DNA of 54,521 nucleotides from positions 7,475 to 61,995 of the forward strand of contig CAJTQG010000011.1 in the NCBI GenBank assembly GCA_910578605.1. Reading direction: 5' to 3'. This DNA comes from an uncultured Lachnospiraceae bacterium. GTDB taxonomy: Bacteria > Bacillota > Clostridia > Lachnospirales > Lachnospiraceae. This document shows, piece by piece, positions 1-10,269 of this stretch. Under the pieces are notes generated by a model, which saw nothing but the letters and a program-made list of their open reading frames with translations, was not told the DNA's origin and made no database searches. The translations under genes were made by a program, and so were the position numbers. Each line of letters opens with the position of its first letter. Within the stretch, counting starts at the first letter, position 1.

Positions 1-112
1 GAAACTCATCTTCTAATCTGTATTTTTTTTATTTTTTAATTCATACTAAAAGTAAATAAAATACATCTTATGTGCTTCCTTGATCATAAATCCCAAAAGA
101 AAGGACTATATT

Positions 113-967
113 ATGAATTACAATATGAAAACAGCATACAGGGAACTTAAAAATTTAGGATATATCCTTTTTGCTTCCATTCTATTTGCCATTGCCATCA
201 GTTTATTTTTTGACCCAAATCATATTGCCCCTGGCGGTCTGTCTGGTATTGCTATTTTAATTCACTACTTTGTTCCTATCAAAACAGGTACTATTATTTT
301 CCTCTTAAATGTTCCTCTTTTGTTTTTAGGATTTCGAAAGCTTGGCTCTCGATTTTTGATTTATACTCTGCTCACCACTGTACTTGCCTCCACCATGATG
401 AATATCACCGCCAATCTTCCCCCTATCACCCAGGACCGCTTGCTGGCTTCTGTTGCCGGAGGCGCTCTTTTTGCTTCTAGTATAGCTCTTGTATTTCGGA
501 TTGGCGCCACGTCAGGGGGCATGGATATCGTTGTTAAACTGATTCATCTCAAACATCCACACATTCACACAGGAAAAATTTTTTTGCTGCTTGACATGAT
601 GGTGGTAGTTTTGTCCATCTTTGTATTTGACAATGTGGAATCCGGTTTATATGCTGCCATTGCCGTATATGTATCCTCTCTTGTAATGGATTTTATTTTG
701 TACGGCTCTGATGAGGCAAAGCTTATTTTTGTTATCAGTTCCAAGGAACAGGAAATCTCCCATTATCTCTTAAATGAGTTAAAGGTTGGTGTAACTATTC
801 TTTCCGGAAAAGGCGCCTATGCCAACACCCCCCACAACATTCTTATGTGTGCTCTGAAAAAACAGTTTCTTCCCACTGCCATTCACCATATAAAATCAAT
901 TGATAACCATACCTTTATGATTGTCACTTCTGCAAGCGAGATATTCGGTGAGGGCTTTAAACCATAA
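113..967 (+). CDS. YitT family membrane protein (DUF161/DUF2179)
   Basis: This is a 284-residue integral membrane protein of the YitT family, whose transport role is not settled. The N-terminal 200 residues hold about five or six hydrophobic segments (near 17-35, 43-75, 80-96, 108-130, 153-175 and 180-200). The Gly-rich 'APGGLSG' and 'GATSGGMD' motifs are typical of the family. The last 60 residues form a soluble DUF2179-like domain ending in 'SEIFGEGFK'. An in-frame TTG lies at position 80, but ATG at 113 is preceded by AGAAAGGA eight bases upstream and is preferred. It converges on rpoC across a bidirectional terminator. Family call is confident, substrate unknown. Confidence 0.9.
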   Translation: MNYNMKTAYRELKNLGYILFASILFAIAISLFFDPNHIAPGGLSGIAILIHYFVPIKTGTIIFLLNVPLLFLGFRKLGSRFLIYTLLTTVLASTMMNITANLPPITQDRLLASVAGGALFASSIALVFRIGATSGGMDIVVKLIHLKHPHIHTGKIFLLLDMMVVVLSIFVFDNVESGLYAAIAVYVSSLVMDFILYGSDEAKLIFVISSKEQEISHYLLNELKVGVTILSGKGAYANTPHNILMCALKKQFLPTAIHHIKSIDNHTFMIVTSASEIFGEGFKP

Positions 968-1087
968 TTATCTGCCTATATTTATGAAAATATATAGGAA
1001 TGTTAAAGCAAAAGGATATATTATCCCCGATGAATAGGATATAAAACAATGGCTTCATTATAATAAATATGATTGATTCTGTAAAAT

Positions 1088-1130
1088 AAAAACATCACTG
1101 CAGTCCTTTAAACCACAGTGATGTTTTTGT
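1088..1130. terminator. Bidirectional intrinsic terminator between yitT-like gene and rpoC
   Basis: The arms AAAAACATCACTG (1088-1100) and CAGTGATGTTTTT (1116-1128) form a perfect 13-bp stem with a 15-nt loop. T-rich tracts follow on both strands, so it can end the yitT-like transcript (+) and the rpoBC transcript (-). Confidence 0.9.
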
Positions 1131-1204
1131 TTTGTTACATTTATTATTTTTATACGACTTTTTTATCTTTATACGACTGATTCAGATTACCTTCCATATC
1201 TGTC

Positions 1205-4200
1205 TTACTCTTCTGTAATGGAGATAAGCTCCTCCTCAATCTCCGCATCCTGCATCATATCGCCTGCTGTCTCGTCATCATCCTCGTCAAAAACAACAAT
1301 ATCATCATCATCCTTTAATAATTCCACTACAGGATTATCCGTATCCAGAATCACCTCACGGTATCTCTTCATACCAGTACCAGCAGGAATCAGCTTACCT
1401 AAGATAACATTTTCCTTTAATCCAATCAATGGGTCAATCTTTCCATTGATAGCAGCCTCAGTGAGAACCTTTGTTGTCTCCTGGAATGAAGCCGCCGAAA
1501 GGAAAGAGTTCGTAGCAAGTGCTGCCTTTGTAATACCAAGCATTACCTGCTTGCCCTCCGCCGGCTGCTTGCCCTGGGCTATCAACTGTTCATTCACCTC
1601 ATTGAAATCTAACACATCTACAGAAGTGCCTGGGAGATAATCGCTGTCCCCGCTCTCCTCTATCTTGATTTTCTTTAACATCTGGCGAACAATCACTTCC
1701 ACGTGCTTATCATTGATTTCCACACCCTGGAGACGATATACTCGCTGAACCTCCTGAATCATGTAATCCTGAACTGCACGAACTCCTTTGATTTTCAATA
1801 TATCATGAGGATTCACACTACCTTCTGTCAGCTCATCACCTGCCTCCAGCATAACTCCATCCTGAATTTTGATTCTTGAGCCATATGGAATCAAGTATGC
1901 CTTACTGTTTCCGGTCTCGGAATCTGTAATCACTACCTCACGTTTTGTCTTTGTATCCCGGATTTCTGCCAAACCGCCAAACTCAGCAATAATGGCAAGT
2001 CCCTTTGGCTTACGGGCCTCAAACAATTCTTCTACACGAGGAAGACCTTGGGTGATATCATCACCGGCAACACCACCAGTATGGAAGGTACGCATGGTAA
2101 GCTGTGTACCTGGCTCACCGATGGACTGGGCTGCAATAATACCCACTGCCTCACCTACTTGAACTGCCTGACCTGTTGCCATATTAGCGCCATAACACTT
2201 AGAACATACACCATTGTGAGATTTACATGTAAGAATCGTACGAATCTTCACACTCTCCTTGCCTGTAGCCACTACCTTCGCTGCACGCTTCGGCGTAATC
2301 ATATGATTTGCCTTTACAATGACATTACCCTGTTCGTCACAGATTGTCTCTGCAGCATAACGTCCGGTAATACGCTCCTGCAGGCTCTCAATAGTCTCTG
2401 CCCCGTCCATAAACGCCTTGATTTCCATAAATGGAATATCCTTGCCCTCACAGCAGTCTACCTCTTTGATAATCAACTCCTGTGACACATCAACAAGACG
2501 TCTTGTCAGATATCCGGAATCGGCTGTACGCAGGGCTGTATCAGACAAACCTTTACGCGCTCCGTGGGCGGAAATAAAATATTCCAAAACGTCTAGACCT
2601 TCACGGAAGTTTGACTTAATCGGCAATTCGATTGTCTTACCTGTTGTATCTGCCATCAAACCACGCATACCTGCCAGCTGCTTAATCTGTTTATCGGAAC
2701 CACGAGCTCCAGAATCCGCCATCATAAAGATATTATTGTATTTATCCAATCCGCCAAGCAATGCCTTTGTAATCTCATCATCGGCCTCCTGCCATGTACG
2801 AATGACTTCCTTATATCGCTCCTCGTCGGTGATAAATCCCCGGCGATAATTCTTTGTAATTAACTCAACAGTCTCCTCCGCTTCCTTAATAATGGTCTTT
2901 TTCTTCTCCGGCACTGTCATATCGGAGATGGAAACTGTCATGGCAGCTCTTGTAGAATACTTATAGCCCATTGCCTTAATATCATCCAAGACCTCTGCCG
3001 TTCTTGTAGCTCCATGGGTATTAATTACCTTTTCCAAAATTTGCTTTAACTGCTTCTTACCTACATGGAAATCTACCTCCGGCTGCAGCAAATCCTCATC
3101 TGTCTCTCTTGGCACAAAGCCTAAATCCTGAGGCAGAATTTCATTGAAGATAAACCTACCCAGTGTGGACTCCACCATACCAGATATCTCCTGTCCATCC
3201 GGCTTTGTCTTTGTCACCTTCACTTTAATTCTAGAATGCAGTGCCAATGCATTGTTCTCATAGGCAAGAATTGCCTCGTTTACACCTTTGAAGCACTTTC
3301 CTTCTCCCAGGTAACCTGGTCTTTCCTGTGTCAAATAATAAATACCTAAAACCATATCCTGAGAAGGCACTGCCACCGGCGCACCATCGGAAGGCTTCAG
3401 TAGGTTATTTGGTGATAACAGCAAGAATCGGCACTCTGCCTGTGCTTCCACGGTCAGCGGAAGATGGACAGCCATCTGGTCACCGTCAAAGTCAGCATTG
3501 TACGCAGTACACACTAAGGGATGCAGCTTAATTGCTTTACCTTCCACAAGAATCGGCTCAAATGCCTGAATACCCAGACGATGCAGTGTAGGGGCACGAT
3601 TTAGCATGACAGGATGTTCTTTAATCACATCCTCCAACACATCCCAGACCTCCGTCTGAAGTCTCTCCACCATTTTCTTAGCACTCTTTATATTGTGGGC
3701 AGCGCCATTCTCCACCAATTCCTTCATAACAAAAGGCTTAAACAGCTCGATTGCCATTTCCTTTGGAAGACCGCACTGATAAATTTTCAATTCCGGTCCC
3801 ACTACAATAACGGAACGGCCAGAGTAGTCAACACGTTTTCCAAGCAAATTCTGGCGGAAACGCCCCTGTTTTCCCTTTAACATATCGGACAAGGATTTTA
3901 AAGCACGATTACCCGGTCCTGTGACAGGGCGTCCTCTACGTCCGTTGTCAATCAAAGCATCCACTGCCTCCTGCAGCATTCTTTTCTCATTGCGGACAAT
4001 AATCTCCGGCGCTCCTAAATCAAGCAACCTCTGAAGACGATTGTTGCGGTTAATAATTCTTCTATATAAATCATTCAAATCGGATGTGGCAAAACGTCCG
4101 CCGTCCAACTGCACCATAGGACGAAGGTCAGGAGGAATAACAGGAATCACCTGCAAAATCATCCACTCTGGTTTATTTCCAGAAGCACGAAATGCCTCCA

Positions 4201-4858
4201 CCACTTCCAATCTCTTTATAATTCTTGCGCGTTTCTGACCGGTTGCATCCTCCAAGCCTGCCTTCAGCTCAGCGGAATCCTTCTCCAAATCAATGGCCTG
4301 CAGCAGCTCTAAGATTGCCTCTGCACCCATACCTACACGGAATTTATTCCCCCACTGCTCATAGGCGTCGCGAAATTCCTTCTCCGTGAGCACCTGTTTG
4401 TACTCCAGATTGGTTTCCCCTTTGTCCAACACAATATAAGATGCAAAATACAGCACCTTTTCTAGTGTTCTTGGAGATAAATCAAGAATTAAGCCCATAC
4501 GGCTTGGAATTCCCTTAAAATACCATATATGGGAAACCGGAGCTGCCAACTCAATACGCCCCATACGCTCACGACGCACACTGGACTTGGTAACCTCAAC
4601 ACCACATCTATCGCACACTACGCCTTTATACCGGATTTTTTTGTATTTTCCACAATGACATTCCCAGTCTTTGCTCGGTCCAAATATTTTTTCACAGAAT
4701 AAACCGTCTTTCTCCGGCTTCAGAGTTCTGTAATTTATCGTTTCCGGTTTTTTTACCTCTCCTTTTGACCATTCTCTGATTTTATCAGGGGACGCCAAAC
4801 CGATTTTAATCTTATCAAATGTCATGGACTGATAAGCTTCATTTTTATTTTCAGGCAT
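1205..4858 (-). CDS. rpoC: DNA-directed RNA polymerase subunit beta'
   Basis: This is the largest catalytic subunit of RNA polymerase, 1217 residues, close to the usual clostridial length. The N-terminal zinc ribbon is visible near residues 65-90 (CHCG...CDRCG). The metal-chelating catalytic motif NADFDGD lies around residue 455, and the second cysteine cluster (CKSHNGVCSKC) lies in the C-terminal third. The tail is acidic. The ATG is preceded by GGAAGGAG and starts 19 bases after the rpoB stop, so rpoB and rpoC are cotranscribed. Identity is certain. Confidence 0.99.
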   Translation of the reverse strand: MPENKNEAYQSMTFDKIKIGLASPDKIREWSKGEVKKPETINYRTLKPEKDGLFCEKIFGPSKDWECHCGKYKKIRYKGVVCDRCGVEVTKSSVRRERMGRIELAAPVSHIWYFKGIPSRMGLILDLSPRTLEKVLYFASYIVLDKGETNLEYKQVLTEKEFRDAYEQWGNKFRVGMGAEAILELLQAIDLEKDSAELKAGLEDATGQKRARIIKRLEVVEAFRASGNKPEWMILQVIPVIPPDLRPMVQLDGGRFATSDLNDLYRRIINRNNRLQRLLDLGAPEIIVRNEKRMLQEAVDALIDNGRRGRPVTGPGNRALKSLSDMLKGKQGRFRQNLLGKRVDYSGRSVIVVGPELKIYQCGLPKEMAIELFKPFVMKELVENGAAHNIKSAKKMVERLQTEVWDVLEDVIKEHPVMLNRAPTLHRLGIQAFEPILVEGKAIKLHPLVCTAYNADFDGDQMAVHLPLTVEAQAECRFLLLSPNNLLKPSDGAPVAVPSQDMVLGIYYLTQERPGYLGEGKCFKGVNEAILAYENNALALHSRIKVKVTKTKPDGQEISGMVESTLGRFIFNEILPQDLGFVPRETDEDLLQPEVDFHVGKKQLKQILEKVINTHGATRTAEVLDDIKAMGYKYSTRAAMTVSISDMTVPEKKKTIIKEAEETVELITKNYRRGFITDEERYKEVIRTWQEADDEITKALLGGLDKYNNIFMMADSGARGSDKQIKQLAGMRGLMADTTGKTIELPIKSNFREGLDVLEYFISAHGARKGLSDTALRTADSGYLTRRLVDVSQELIIKEVDCCEGKDIPFMEIKAFMDGAETIESLQERITGRYAAETICDEQGNVIVKANHMITPKRAAKVVATGKESVKIRTILTCKSHNGVCSKCYGANMATGQAVQVGEAVGIIAAQSIGEPGTQLTMRTFHTGGVAGDDITQGLPRVEELFEARKPKGLAIIAEFGGLAEIRDTKTKREVVITDSETGNSKAYLIPYGSRIKIQDGVMLEAGDELTEGSVNPHDILKIKGVRAVQDYMIQEVQRVYRLQGVEINDKHVEVIVRQMLKKIKIEESGDSDYLPGTSVDVLDFNEVNEQLIAQGKQPAEGKQVMLGITKAALATNSFLSAASFQETTKVLTEAAINGKIDPLIGLKENVILGKLIPAGTGMKRYREVILDTDNPVVELLKDDDDIVVFDEDDDETAGDMMQDAEIEEELISITEE

Positions 4859-4877
4859 TTACAGCACTCCTTCCATA

Positions 4878-7800
4878 CTATTCTTCTGAATATTCATCAT
4901 CACTATACTCATCCATCTCATCCATCATATCCATGGATTCCTCTTCCTCCACGTCCACAATTTCTTTTCCGGAAATCTCCTGCTTCTGATATCCATATGA
5001 ACCGAAATCCTCATCACGGCGGTTATAGGAGTCTCCTGATATAATAGAATTCAAGTCTGTATCGCCATAATCTACGCTTTCCAGCATTTCTACTTCCGTC
5101 TCGTCCTCGTTTAACACTTTTACGTCCAGAGCAAGAGACTGCAGCTCCTTGAGCAATACCTTAAAGGATTCTGGTATACCTGGCTCCGGTATATTGTGAC
5201 CTTTGATAATGGCTTCGTATGTCTTCACACGTCCCACAACATCATCGGACTTGACCGTAAGGATTTCCTGCAATGTATAAGATGCACCGTAGGCCTCTAG
5301 CGCCCACACCTCCATCTCACCGAAACGCTGTCCGCCAAACTGAGCTTTTCCTCCAAGAGGCTGCTGGGTTACTAATGAGTATGGTCCAGTGGAACGGGCA
5401 TGAATCTTGTCATCTACTAAATGATGCAGCTTCAGATAATGCATGTGTCCAATGGTAACTGGACTGTCAAAATATTCCCCGCTTCTTCCATCTCTCAAGC
5501 GAACTTTACCATCTCTAGAAATCGGCACACCTGCCCACTCTTTCCTGTGGTCTAAGTGCTCCTCAAGATAATCCATAATTTCCGGATGTACAGTATCTTC
5601 ATATTTTTCTTTAAACTCATCCCACTCTGTATTGACATAATCATTTGCCATATCCAAAGTGTCCATAATATCAAACTCATCTGCACCGTCAAACACTGGT
5701 GTAGCAATATTAAAGCCTAGTGCCTTGGCAGCCAAACTCAAGTGAATTTCCAACACCTGTCCGATATTCATACGTGACGGCACACCCAATGGATTCAATA
5801 CTATATCCAGCGGACGTCCATTTGGCAAAAACGGCATATCCTCCACCGGCAATATGCGGGAAACCACACCCTTATTACCATGACGACCAGCCATCTTATC
5901 ACCAACAGAGATTTTTCTCTTCTGTGCAATATAAATGCGCACTGTCTGATTGACACCTGGAGACAACTCATCTCCGTTTTCTCTAGTAAATACTTTGGCG
6001 TCCACCACAATACCATACTCTCCGTGAGGCACCTTCAGGGAAGTATCACGTACCTCTCTGGCCTTCTCGCCAAAAATAGCTCGAAGCAATCTCTCCTCCG
6101 CAGTCAACTCTGTCTCTCCCTTGGGAGTTACCTTACCTACAAGAATATCTCCTGCGCGAACCTCCGCTCCAATACGGATAATACCTCTCTCATCTAAATC
6201 CTTGAGAGCATCGTCACCTACACCCGGCACGTCCCTTGTAATCTCCTCCGGTCCTAGCTTTGTGTCACGAGCCTCTGCTTCGTACTCCTCGATATGCACA
6301 GAAGTATACACGTCCTCCTGCACCAATCTCTCACTTAACAGCACGGCATCCTCATAGTTGTAACCTTCCCATGTCATAAATCCAATCAATGGATTCTTGC
6401 CTAAAGCAATCTCACCGTTTGCCGTGGAAGCACCATCTGCGATTACCTCTCCTGCTTTTACATGGTCGCCCTTAAATACAATAGGCTTCTGGTTATAACA
6501 GTTGCTCTGGTTACTTCTTGAGAACTTAATCAATTTATAGGTTTCTTTTGTCTTGTCATCATCATAGCGCAGTGTTATCTCTCTGGAAGTGGAGCGCTCC
6601 ACCACACCATCCCTTTTTGCCAGCACACACACGCCGGAATCCACTGCGGCCTTCGCCTCCATACCAGTACCTACCACAGGAGCCTCTGTTGTCAGAAGGG
6701 GTACAGCCTGACGCTGCATGTTAGAGCCCATCAGAGCGCGGTTGGCATCATCATTCTCCAAGAAGGGAATCATGGAGGTTGCTACAGAAAATACCATTTT
6801 CGGAGACACATCCATCAAATCAACGGTTTTCTTCTGAAACTCAGATGTCTCCTCCCTAAAACGACCGGACACGGTATTTCTCACAAAATACCCCTCCGAG
6901 TCTAACTCCTCGTTAGCCTGTGCCACAATATAGTTATCCTCCTCGTCGGCGGTGAGATAGATTACCTCATCCGTCACCCTGGGATTGTTAGGATCCGTTT
7001 TGTCCACCTTACGGTAAGGAGCCTCCACAAAACCATACTCGTTAATTCTGGCATAGGTAGCCAGAGAGTTAATTAATCCAATGTTAGGACCTTCCGGTGT
7101 TTCAATAGGACACATTCTTCCATAATGGGAATAGTGCACATCTCGAACCTCAAATCCGGCTCTGTCTCTGGACAAACCTCCTGGTCCCAATGCAGACAGA
7201 CGTCTCTTGTGTGTCAGCTCACCTAATGGATTATTCTGGTCCATGAACTGGGAAAGCTGGGAGCTTCCAAAGAACTCCTTCACAGCAGCGGTAACCGGTT
7301 TAATATTAATCAGAGATTGAGGGGACACCCCTTCCAAATCCTGAGTTGTCATTCTCTCCCGAACCACTCTCTCCATTCTCGATAAACCAATTCTGTATTG
7401 GTTCTGAAGCAATTCACCTACTGCACGGATACGGCGATTGCCCAAATGGTCAATATCATCTGCATTTCCAATGTTATATTCTAAATGCATATTATAGTTA
7501 ATAGAAGCAATAATATCCTCTTTTGTAATATGTTTTGGAATCAGCTCCGAAATATTTCTTCGGATAGCCTCCTTTAAATCTTCCTCTGTATCGTTTTCAG
7601 CTAAAATATTAGCAAGAACAGGATAAAATACGTTCTCTGTCACACCTAGCTCCAGTGTGTCAAAGTCAACATAATTGCTAATATCTACCATCATATTGGA
7701 GATAACCTTTACATTTCTAGTCTCTGTCTGCACATACACAAACGGAACTGCCGCATTCTGAATCTGAATCGCCAATTCTTCTGTCACAGTTGTACCTGCC

Positions 7801-8732
7801 TGGGCAATAATCTCACCTGTGGTCATATCTACCACATCCTCCGCCAAAGGCAGATTCTTAATACGGTTTTTAAAATGCAATTTTTTATTGAACTTATAAC
7901 GTCCAACCTTTGCCAAATCATATCTTCTTGCGTCAAAGAACATACTGGCAATCAAGCTCTCTGCACTTTCCACGGAAAGAGGCTCGCCGGGACGAATCTT
8001 TTTATATAACTCTAATAAACCATCCTGATAATTGTCGGAGGTATCTTTACCAAAGCTTGCTAAAATCTTCGGCTCCTCTCCAAACAAATCGATGATTTCC
8101 TGGTTAGTACCGTAGCCCAATGCACGAATCAGCACAGTGACCGGCACCTTTCTCGTTCTATCTACACGGACATAGAAAATGTCATTGGAGTCTGTCTCAT
8201 ACTCTAACCACGCACCACGGTTAGGAATTACAGTACAAGAATACAGTGTCTTTCCGATTTTATCATGGGCAATACCATAATAAATACCCGGAGAACGAAC
8301 AAGCTGACTTACTATAACGCGCTCCGCACCATTGATAACAAAGGTTCCCGTAGCTGTCATTAAAGGCAAATCACCCATAAATATCTCATGCTCACTGATC
8401 TCGCCTGTCTCCTTATTATACAATCTTACTTTTACTTTTAAAGGCGCTGCATAAGTAGCATCTCTCTCTTTGCATTCCTCGATGGAATACTTGACATCAT
8501 CTTCACATAATTGAAAATCCACAAACTCAAGACTTAAGTGCTCACTATAGTCTTCGATTGGAGATATATCCTCAAAAACTTCCTTCAGTCCCTGATCCAG
8601 AAACCATTGATAGGAATCCTTCTGAATCTCAATAAGATTAGGCATCTCAAGAACCTCTTTCTGTCTTGAGTAGCTCATTCGGATGCTCTTATCACTTTTG
8701 ACCGGACGCATTCTGTTTTTCTCCATTGACAT
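4878..8732 (-). CDS. rpoB: DNA-directed RNA polymerase subunit beta
   Basis: This is the beta subunit of RNA polymerase, 1284 residues, present in full. The rifampicin-pocket segment (SQLSQFMDQNNPL, THKRRLSALGPGGL) and the conserved C-terminal 'GDKMAGRHGNKG' and 'GGKAQFGGQRFGEMEVWALEAYGA' regions can be read. The visible rifampicin-pocket residues look wild type. The tail is long and acidic. Two starts are possible: ATG 8732, or ATG 8726 two codons later. The latter has better spacing (8 nt) from AGGGGTG. A dedicated sigma-A promoter lies about 90 bases upstream. Confidence 0.99.
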   Translation of the reverse strand: MSMEKNRMRPVKSDKSIRMSYSRQKEVLEMPNLIEIQKDSYQWFLDQGLKEVFEDISPIEDYSEHLSLEFVDFQLCEDDVKYSIEECKERDATYAAPLKVKVRLYNKETGEISEHEIFMGDLPLMTATGTFVINGAERVIVSQLVRSPGIYYGIAHDKIGKTLYSCTVIPNRGAWLEYETDSNDIFYVRVDRTRKVPVTVLIRALGYGTNQEIIDLFGEEPKILASFGKDTSDNYQDGLLELYKKIRPGEPLSVESAESLIASMFFDARRYDLAKVGRYKFNKKLHFKNRIKNLPLAEDVVDMTTGEIIAQAGTTVTEELAIQIQNAAVPFVYVQTETRNVKVISNMMVDISNYVDFDTLELGVTENVFYPVLANILAENDTEEDLKEAIRRNISELIPKHITKEDIIASINYNMHLEYNIGNADDIDHLGNRRIRAVGELLQNQYRIGLSRMERVVRERMTTQDLEGVSPQSLINIKPVTAAVKEFFGSSQLSQFMDQNNPLGELTHKRRLSALGPGGLSRDRAGFEVRDVHYSHYGRMCPIETPEGPNIGLINSLATYARINEYGFVEAPYRKVDKTDPNNPRVTDEVIYLTADEEDNYIVAQANEELDSEGYFVRNTVSGRFREETSEFQKKTVDLMDVSPKMVFSVATSMIPFLENDDANRALMGSNMQRQAVPLLTTEAPVVGTGMEAKAAVDSGVCVLAKRDGVVERSTSREITLRYDDDKTKETYKLIKFSRSNQSNCYNQKPIVFKGDHVKAGEVIADGASTANGEIALGKNPLIGFMTWEGYNYEDAVLLSERLVQEDVYTSVHIEEYEAEARDTKLGPEEITRDVPGVGDDALKDLDERGIIRIGAEVRAGDILVGKVTPKGETELTAEERLLRAIFGEKAREVRDTSLKVPHGEYGIVVDAKVFTRENGDELSPGVNQTVRIYIAQKRKISVGDKMAGRHGNKGVVSRILPVEDMPFLPNGRPLDIVLNPLGVPSRMNIGQVLEIHLSLAAKALGFNIATPVFDGADEFDIMDTLDMANDYVNTEWDEFKEKYEDTVHPEIMDYLEEHLDHRKEWAGVPISRDGKVRLRDGRSGEYFDSPVTIGHMHYLKLHHLVDDKIHARSTGPYSLVTQQPLGGKAQFGGQRFGEMEVWALEAYGASYTLQEILTVKSDDVVGRVKTYEAIIKGHNIPEPGIPESFKVLLKELQSLALDVKVLNEDETEVEMLESVDYGDTDLNSIISGDSYNRRDEDFGSYGYQKQEISGKEIVDVEEEESMDMMDEMDEYSDDEYSEE

Positions 8733-9184
8733 CTCACCCCTGTTCTCTAAAATAATATTAGCTTAGTGATTTTCTGTTTTTGGGCATAAAAATACTATGC
8801 CCCATAATAGTGCATTTTCCATCTTAACATCGCTCATTTGGCTTGTCAAGTACTTTTTTTACTTTTCTTCTATTTTTTACCAAAAACAGACCCCCAGCTT
8901 TTTTAACATAGAATTTTTCATTTGTTTTTGGAATAATCCTCATCCTTAACTCCGTTTTCTTTTACAGAATCAGCCCCAGGACAAATATCCTCCCAATAGA
9001 TTAATGCAAACAAAAAAAAGAGCTGCCGCATTAAGCTATTGACCTACCATATTATCATTACAGACACATTGACTGCAACTTCTATGAAACGCCGAAATAC
9101 TTATGCGACAGTTCTTTTCCTATTTTCTCTCAAATATATCTTTGTTACTTTTGTAAGATTTTTATTATCTAAAAAGCACCTATA
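8733..9184 (-). other. rplL-rpoB intergenic region with rpoB leader
   Basis: This 452-bp gap holds no plausible gene. On the minus strand it contains, in order, an AT-rich stretch, a weak AGCT...AGCT stem followed by eight T residues (9013-9035) that could act as a partial attenuator after rplL, then the rpoB promoter (8821-8849) and a 5'-leader hairpin GGGCATA/TATGCCC (8782-8802). The weak attenuator is inferred from the T-run and is not a strong hairpin. Confidence 0.5.
8821..8849 (-). promoter_or_regulatory. Sigma-A promoter of rpoBC
   Basis: The minus strand reads TTGACA (8849-8844), a 17-bp spacer, then TAAGAT (8826-8821). Predicted transcription start is near 8814, giving a leader of about 80 nt that begins next to a 7-bp hairpin. 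This would let rpoBC be expressed independently of the ribosomal protein genes upstream. Confidence 0.8.
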
Positions 9185-9550
9185 TTATTTTAATGTAATT
9201 TCAGCTCCAGCTTCCTCGAATTTAGCCTTTAACTCTTCAGCCTCTTCCTTAGAAGCACCTTCCTTAATTACCTTAGGAGCAGATTCTACCAAATCCTTAG
9301 CATCCTTTAATCCTAAGCCTAATACGTTCTTAGCAGTCTTGATTACTTCCATCTTCTTCTCACCGAAGGATGTCAGCTCTACATCAAACTCTGTCTTCTC
9401 ATCTGCTGCACCGCCTGCTGCGCCTGCTGCTGCAACTACAACACCTGCTGCTGCAGATACACCGAACTCTTCTTCACAAGCTTTTACTAAATCATTTAAT
9501 TCTAATACAGTTAAACCTTTGATAACTTCAATAATTTCCTGAGTAGTCAT
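9185..9550 (-). CDS. rplL: 50S ribosomal protein L7/L12
   Basis: This is the multi-copy stalk protein of the large subunit that recruits translation factors, 121 residues. The N-terminal dimerisation helices, the Ala/Gly-rich hinge (about 36-52) and the C-terminal domain with 'KTAKNVLGLGLKDAKDLVE' are all present. An upstream in-frame codon would add five residues, but the start at 9550 has GGAGG eight bases before it and matches the normal 'MTTQEII' beginning. It follows rplJ after about 125 bases containing a small hairpin. Confidence 0.98.
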   Translation of the reverse strand: MTTQEIIEVIKGLTVLELNDLVKACEEEFGVSAAAGVVVAAAGAAGGAADEKTEFDVELTSFGEKKMEVIKTAKNVLGLGLKDAKDLVESAPKVIKEGASKEEAEELKAKFEEAGAEITLK

Positions 9551-9610
9551 TTTAAATTCCTCCATTATTTAATATTTTTGTTTTAGATTACAGCTACATG
9601 GCTGCCCTTT

Positions 9611-9628
9611 GACAACACTCTTGTTGTC
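9611..9628 (-). other. Intercistronic hairpin between rplJ and rplL
   Basis: GACAACA (9611-9617) and TGTTGTC (9622-9628) form a perfect 7-bp stem with a 4-nt loop. No T-run follows, so it is more likely an RNA processing or stability element than a terminator. Its position could help give rplL higher output than rplJ, which is inference. Confidence 0.5.
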
Positions 9629-9676
9629 CTGCAACACTGTCTCCTAATAATTTTCTTGCATATGCACCCAAAATGC

Positions 9677-10171
9677 TTAAGCAACCTCTTCGTTTTTCTC
9701 TGCAATCTGCTTGATAACACGAGCAAAATTTGTAATTGGAGACTGAATGCTTCCCAACAACTTGGAAAGTAATTCGTTTCTGGATGGAACTGCAGCAATC
9801 ACTTTAATTCCATCAGCATCGTAATAATTGCCTTCTACAATACCAGCTTTTAATTCCAAGCTTTCTGCTTCTTTAGAGAAGTTAAAAAGAATCCTAGCTG
9901 GAGCTGTTGCATCATCCTTAGATACTGCAATAGCAGTAGGGCCTTCCAAATGTTTTCCTAACTCTTCAAATTCTGTTCCTTTGATGGCAAAATTGATCAT
10001 TGTGTTTTTGTATACTTTGTATACCACCCCAGCTTCTCTTAACTGTTTGCGCAGATTAGTATCCTGCTCTACAGTAAGACCACGGTAATCCACGATCACA
10101 GCAGAAGCTGCGCCATTCAGCAATTCAGAAATCTCGTCAATGATAGGTTTCTTAATTTCTACCTTAGCCAT
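9677..10171 (-). CDS. rplJ: 50S ribosomal protein L10
   Basis: This is the stalk base protein that anchors L7/L12 dimers on 23S rRNA, 164 residues, normal for Firmicutes. The conserved 'ADYRGLTV'-type segment (here VDYRGLTVEQ) and 'GPTAIAVSKDD' are seen. The C-terminal helix that binds L7/L12 is Glu/Ala-rich. The ATG is preceded by AAGGAGG. Upstream lies a complete L10 leader with an attenuator, so L10 (with L7/L12) probably represses its own synthesis. Confidence 0.98.
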   Translation of the reverse strand: MAKVEIKKPIIDEISELLNGAASAVIVDYRGLTVEQDTNLRKQLREAGVVYKVYKNTMINFAIKGTEFEELGKHLEGPTAIAVSKDDATAPARILFNFSKEAESLELKAGIVEGNYYDADGIKVIAAVPSRNELLSKLLGSIQSPITNFARVIKQIAEKNEEVA

Positions 10172-10226
10172 GTTTTGTCCTCCTTCTTATATTTTTAAGC
10201 CGAACAGGAAGATTAGAACAATTCAT

Positions 10227-10267
10227 AAAAGCCTCCCCGTCTTCTCACACAAAGACAGGGAGGCTTT
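10227..10267 (-). terminator. Attenuator terminator of the rplJ leader
   Basis: On the minus strand the arms at 10251-10267 and 10227-10243 form a long GC-rich stem (core AAAGCCTCCC/GGGAGGCTTT with a few internal mismatches) followed directly by TTTTAT. It sits between the L10-binding leader and the rplJ ribosome binding site, the normal place for transcription attenuation. Confidence 0.85.
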
Positions 10268-10269
10268 CA

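Noticed and set aside
1218..1640. Long plus-strand open frames opposite rpoC and rpoB
   Set aside because: They are low-complexity or mirror images of conserved codons in rpoC/rpoB, have no ribosome binding sites, and match nothing.
9039..9542. 167-codon plus-strand frame opposite rplL
   Set aside because: It is the complement of the Ala-rich L7/L12 gene, which explains its open frame and Ser/Ala bias.
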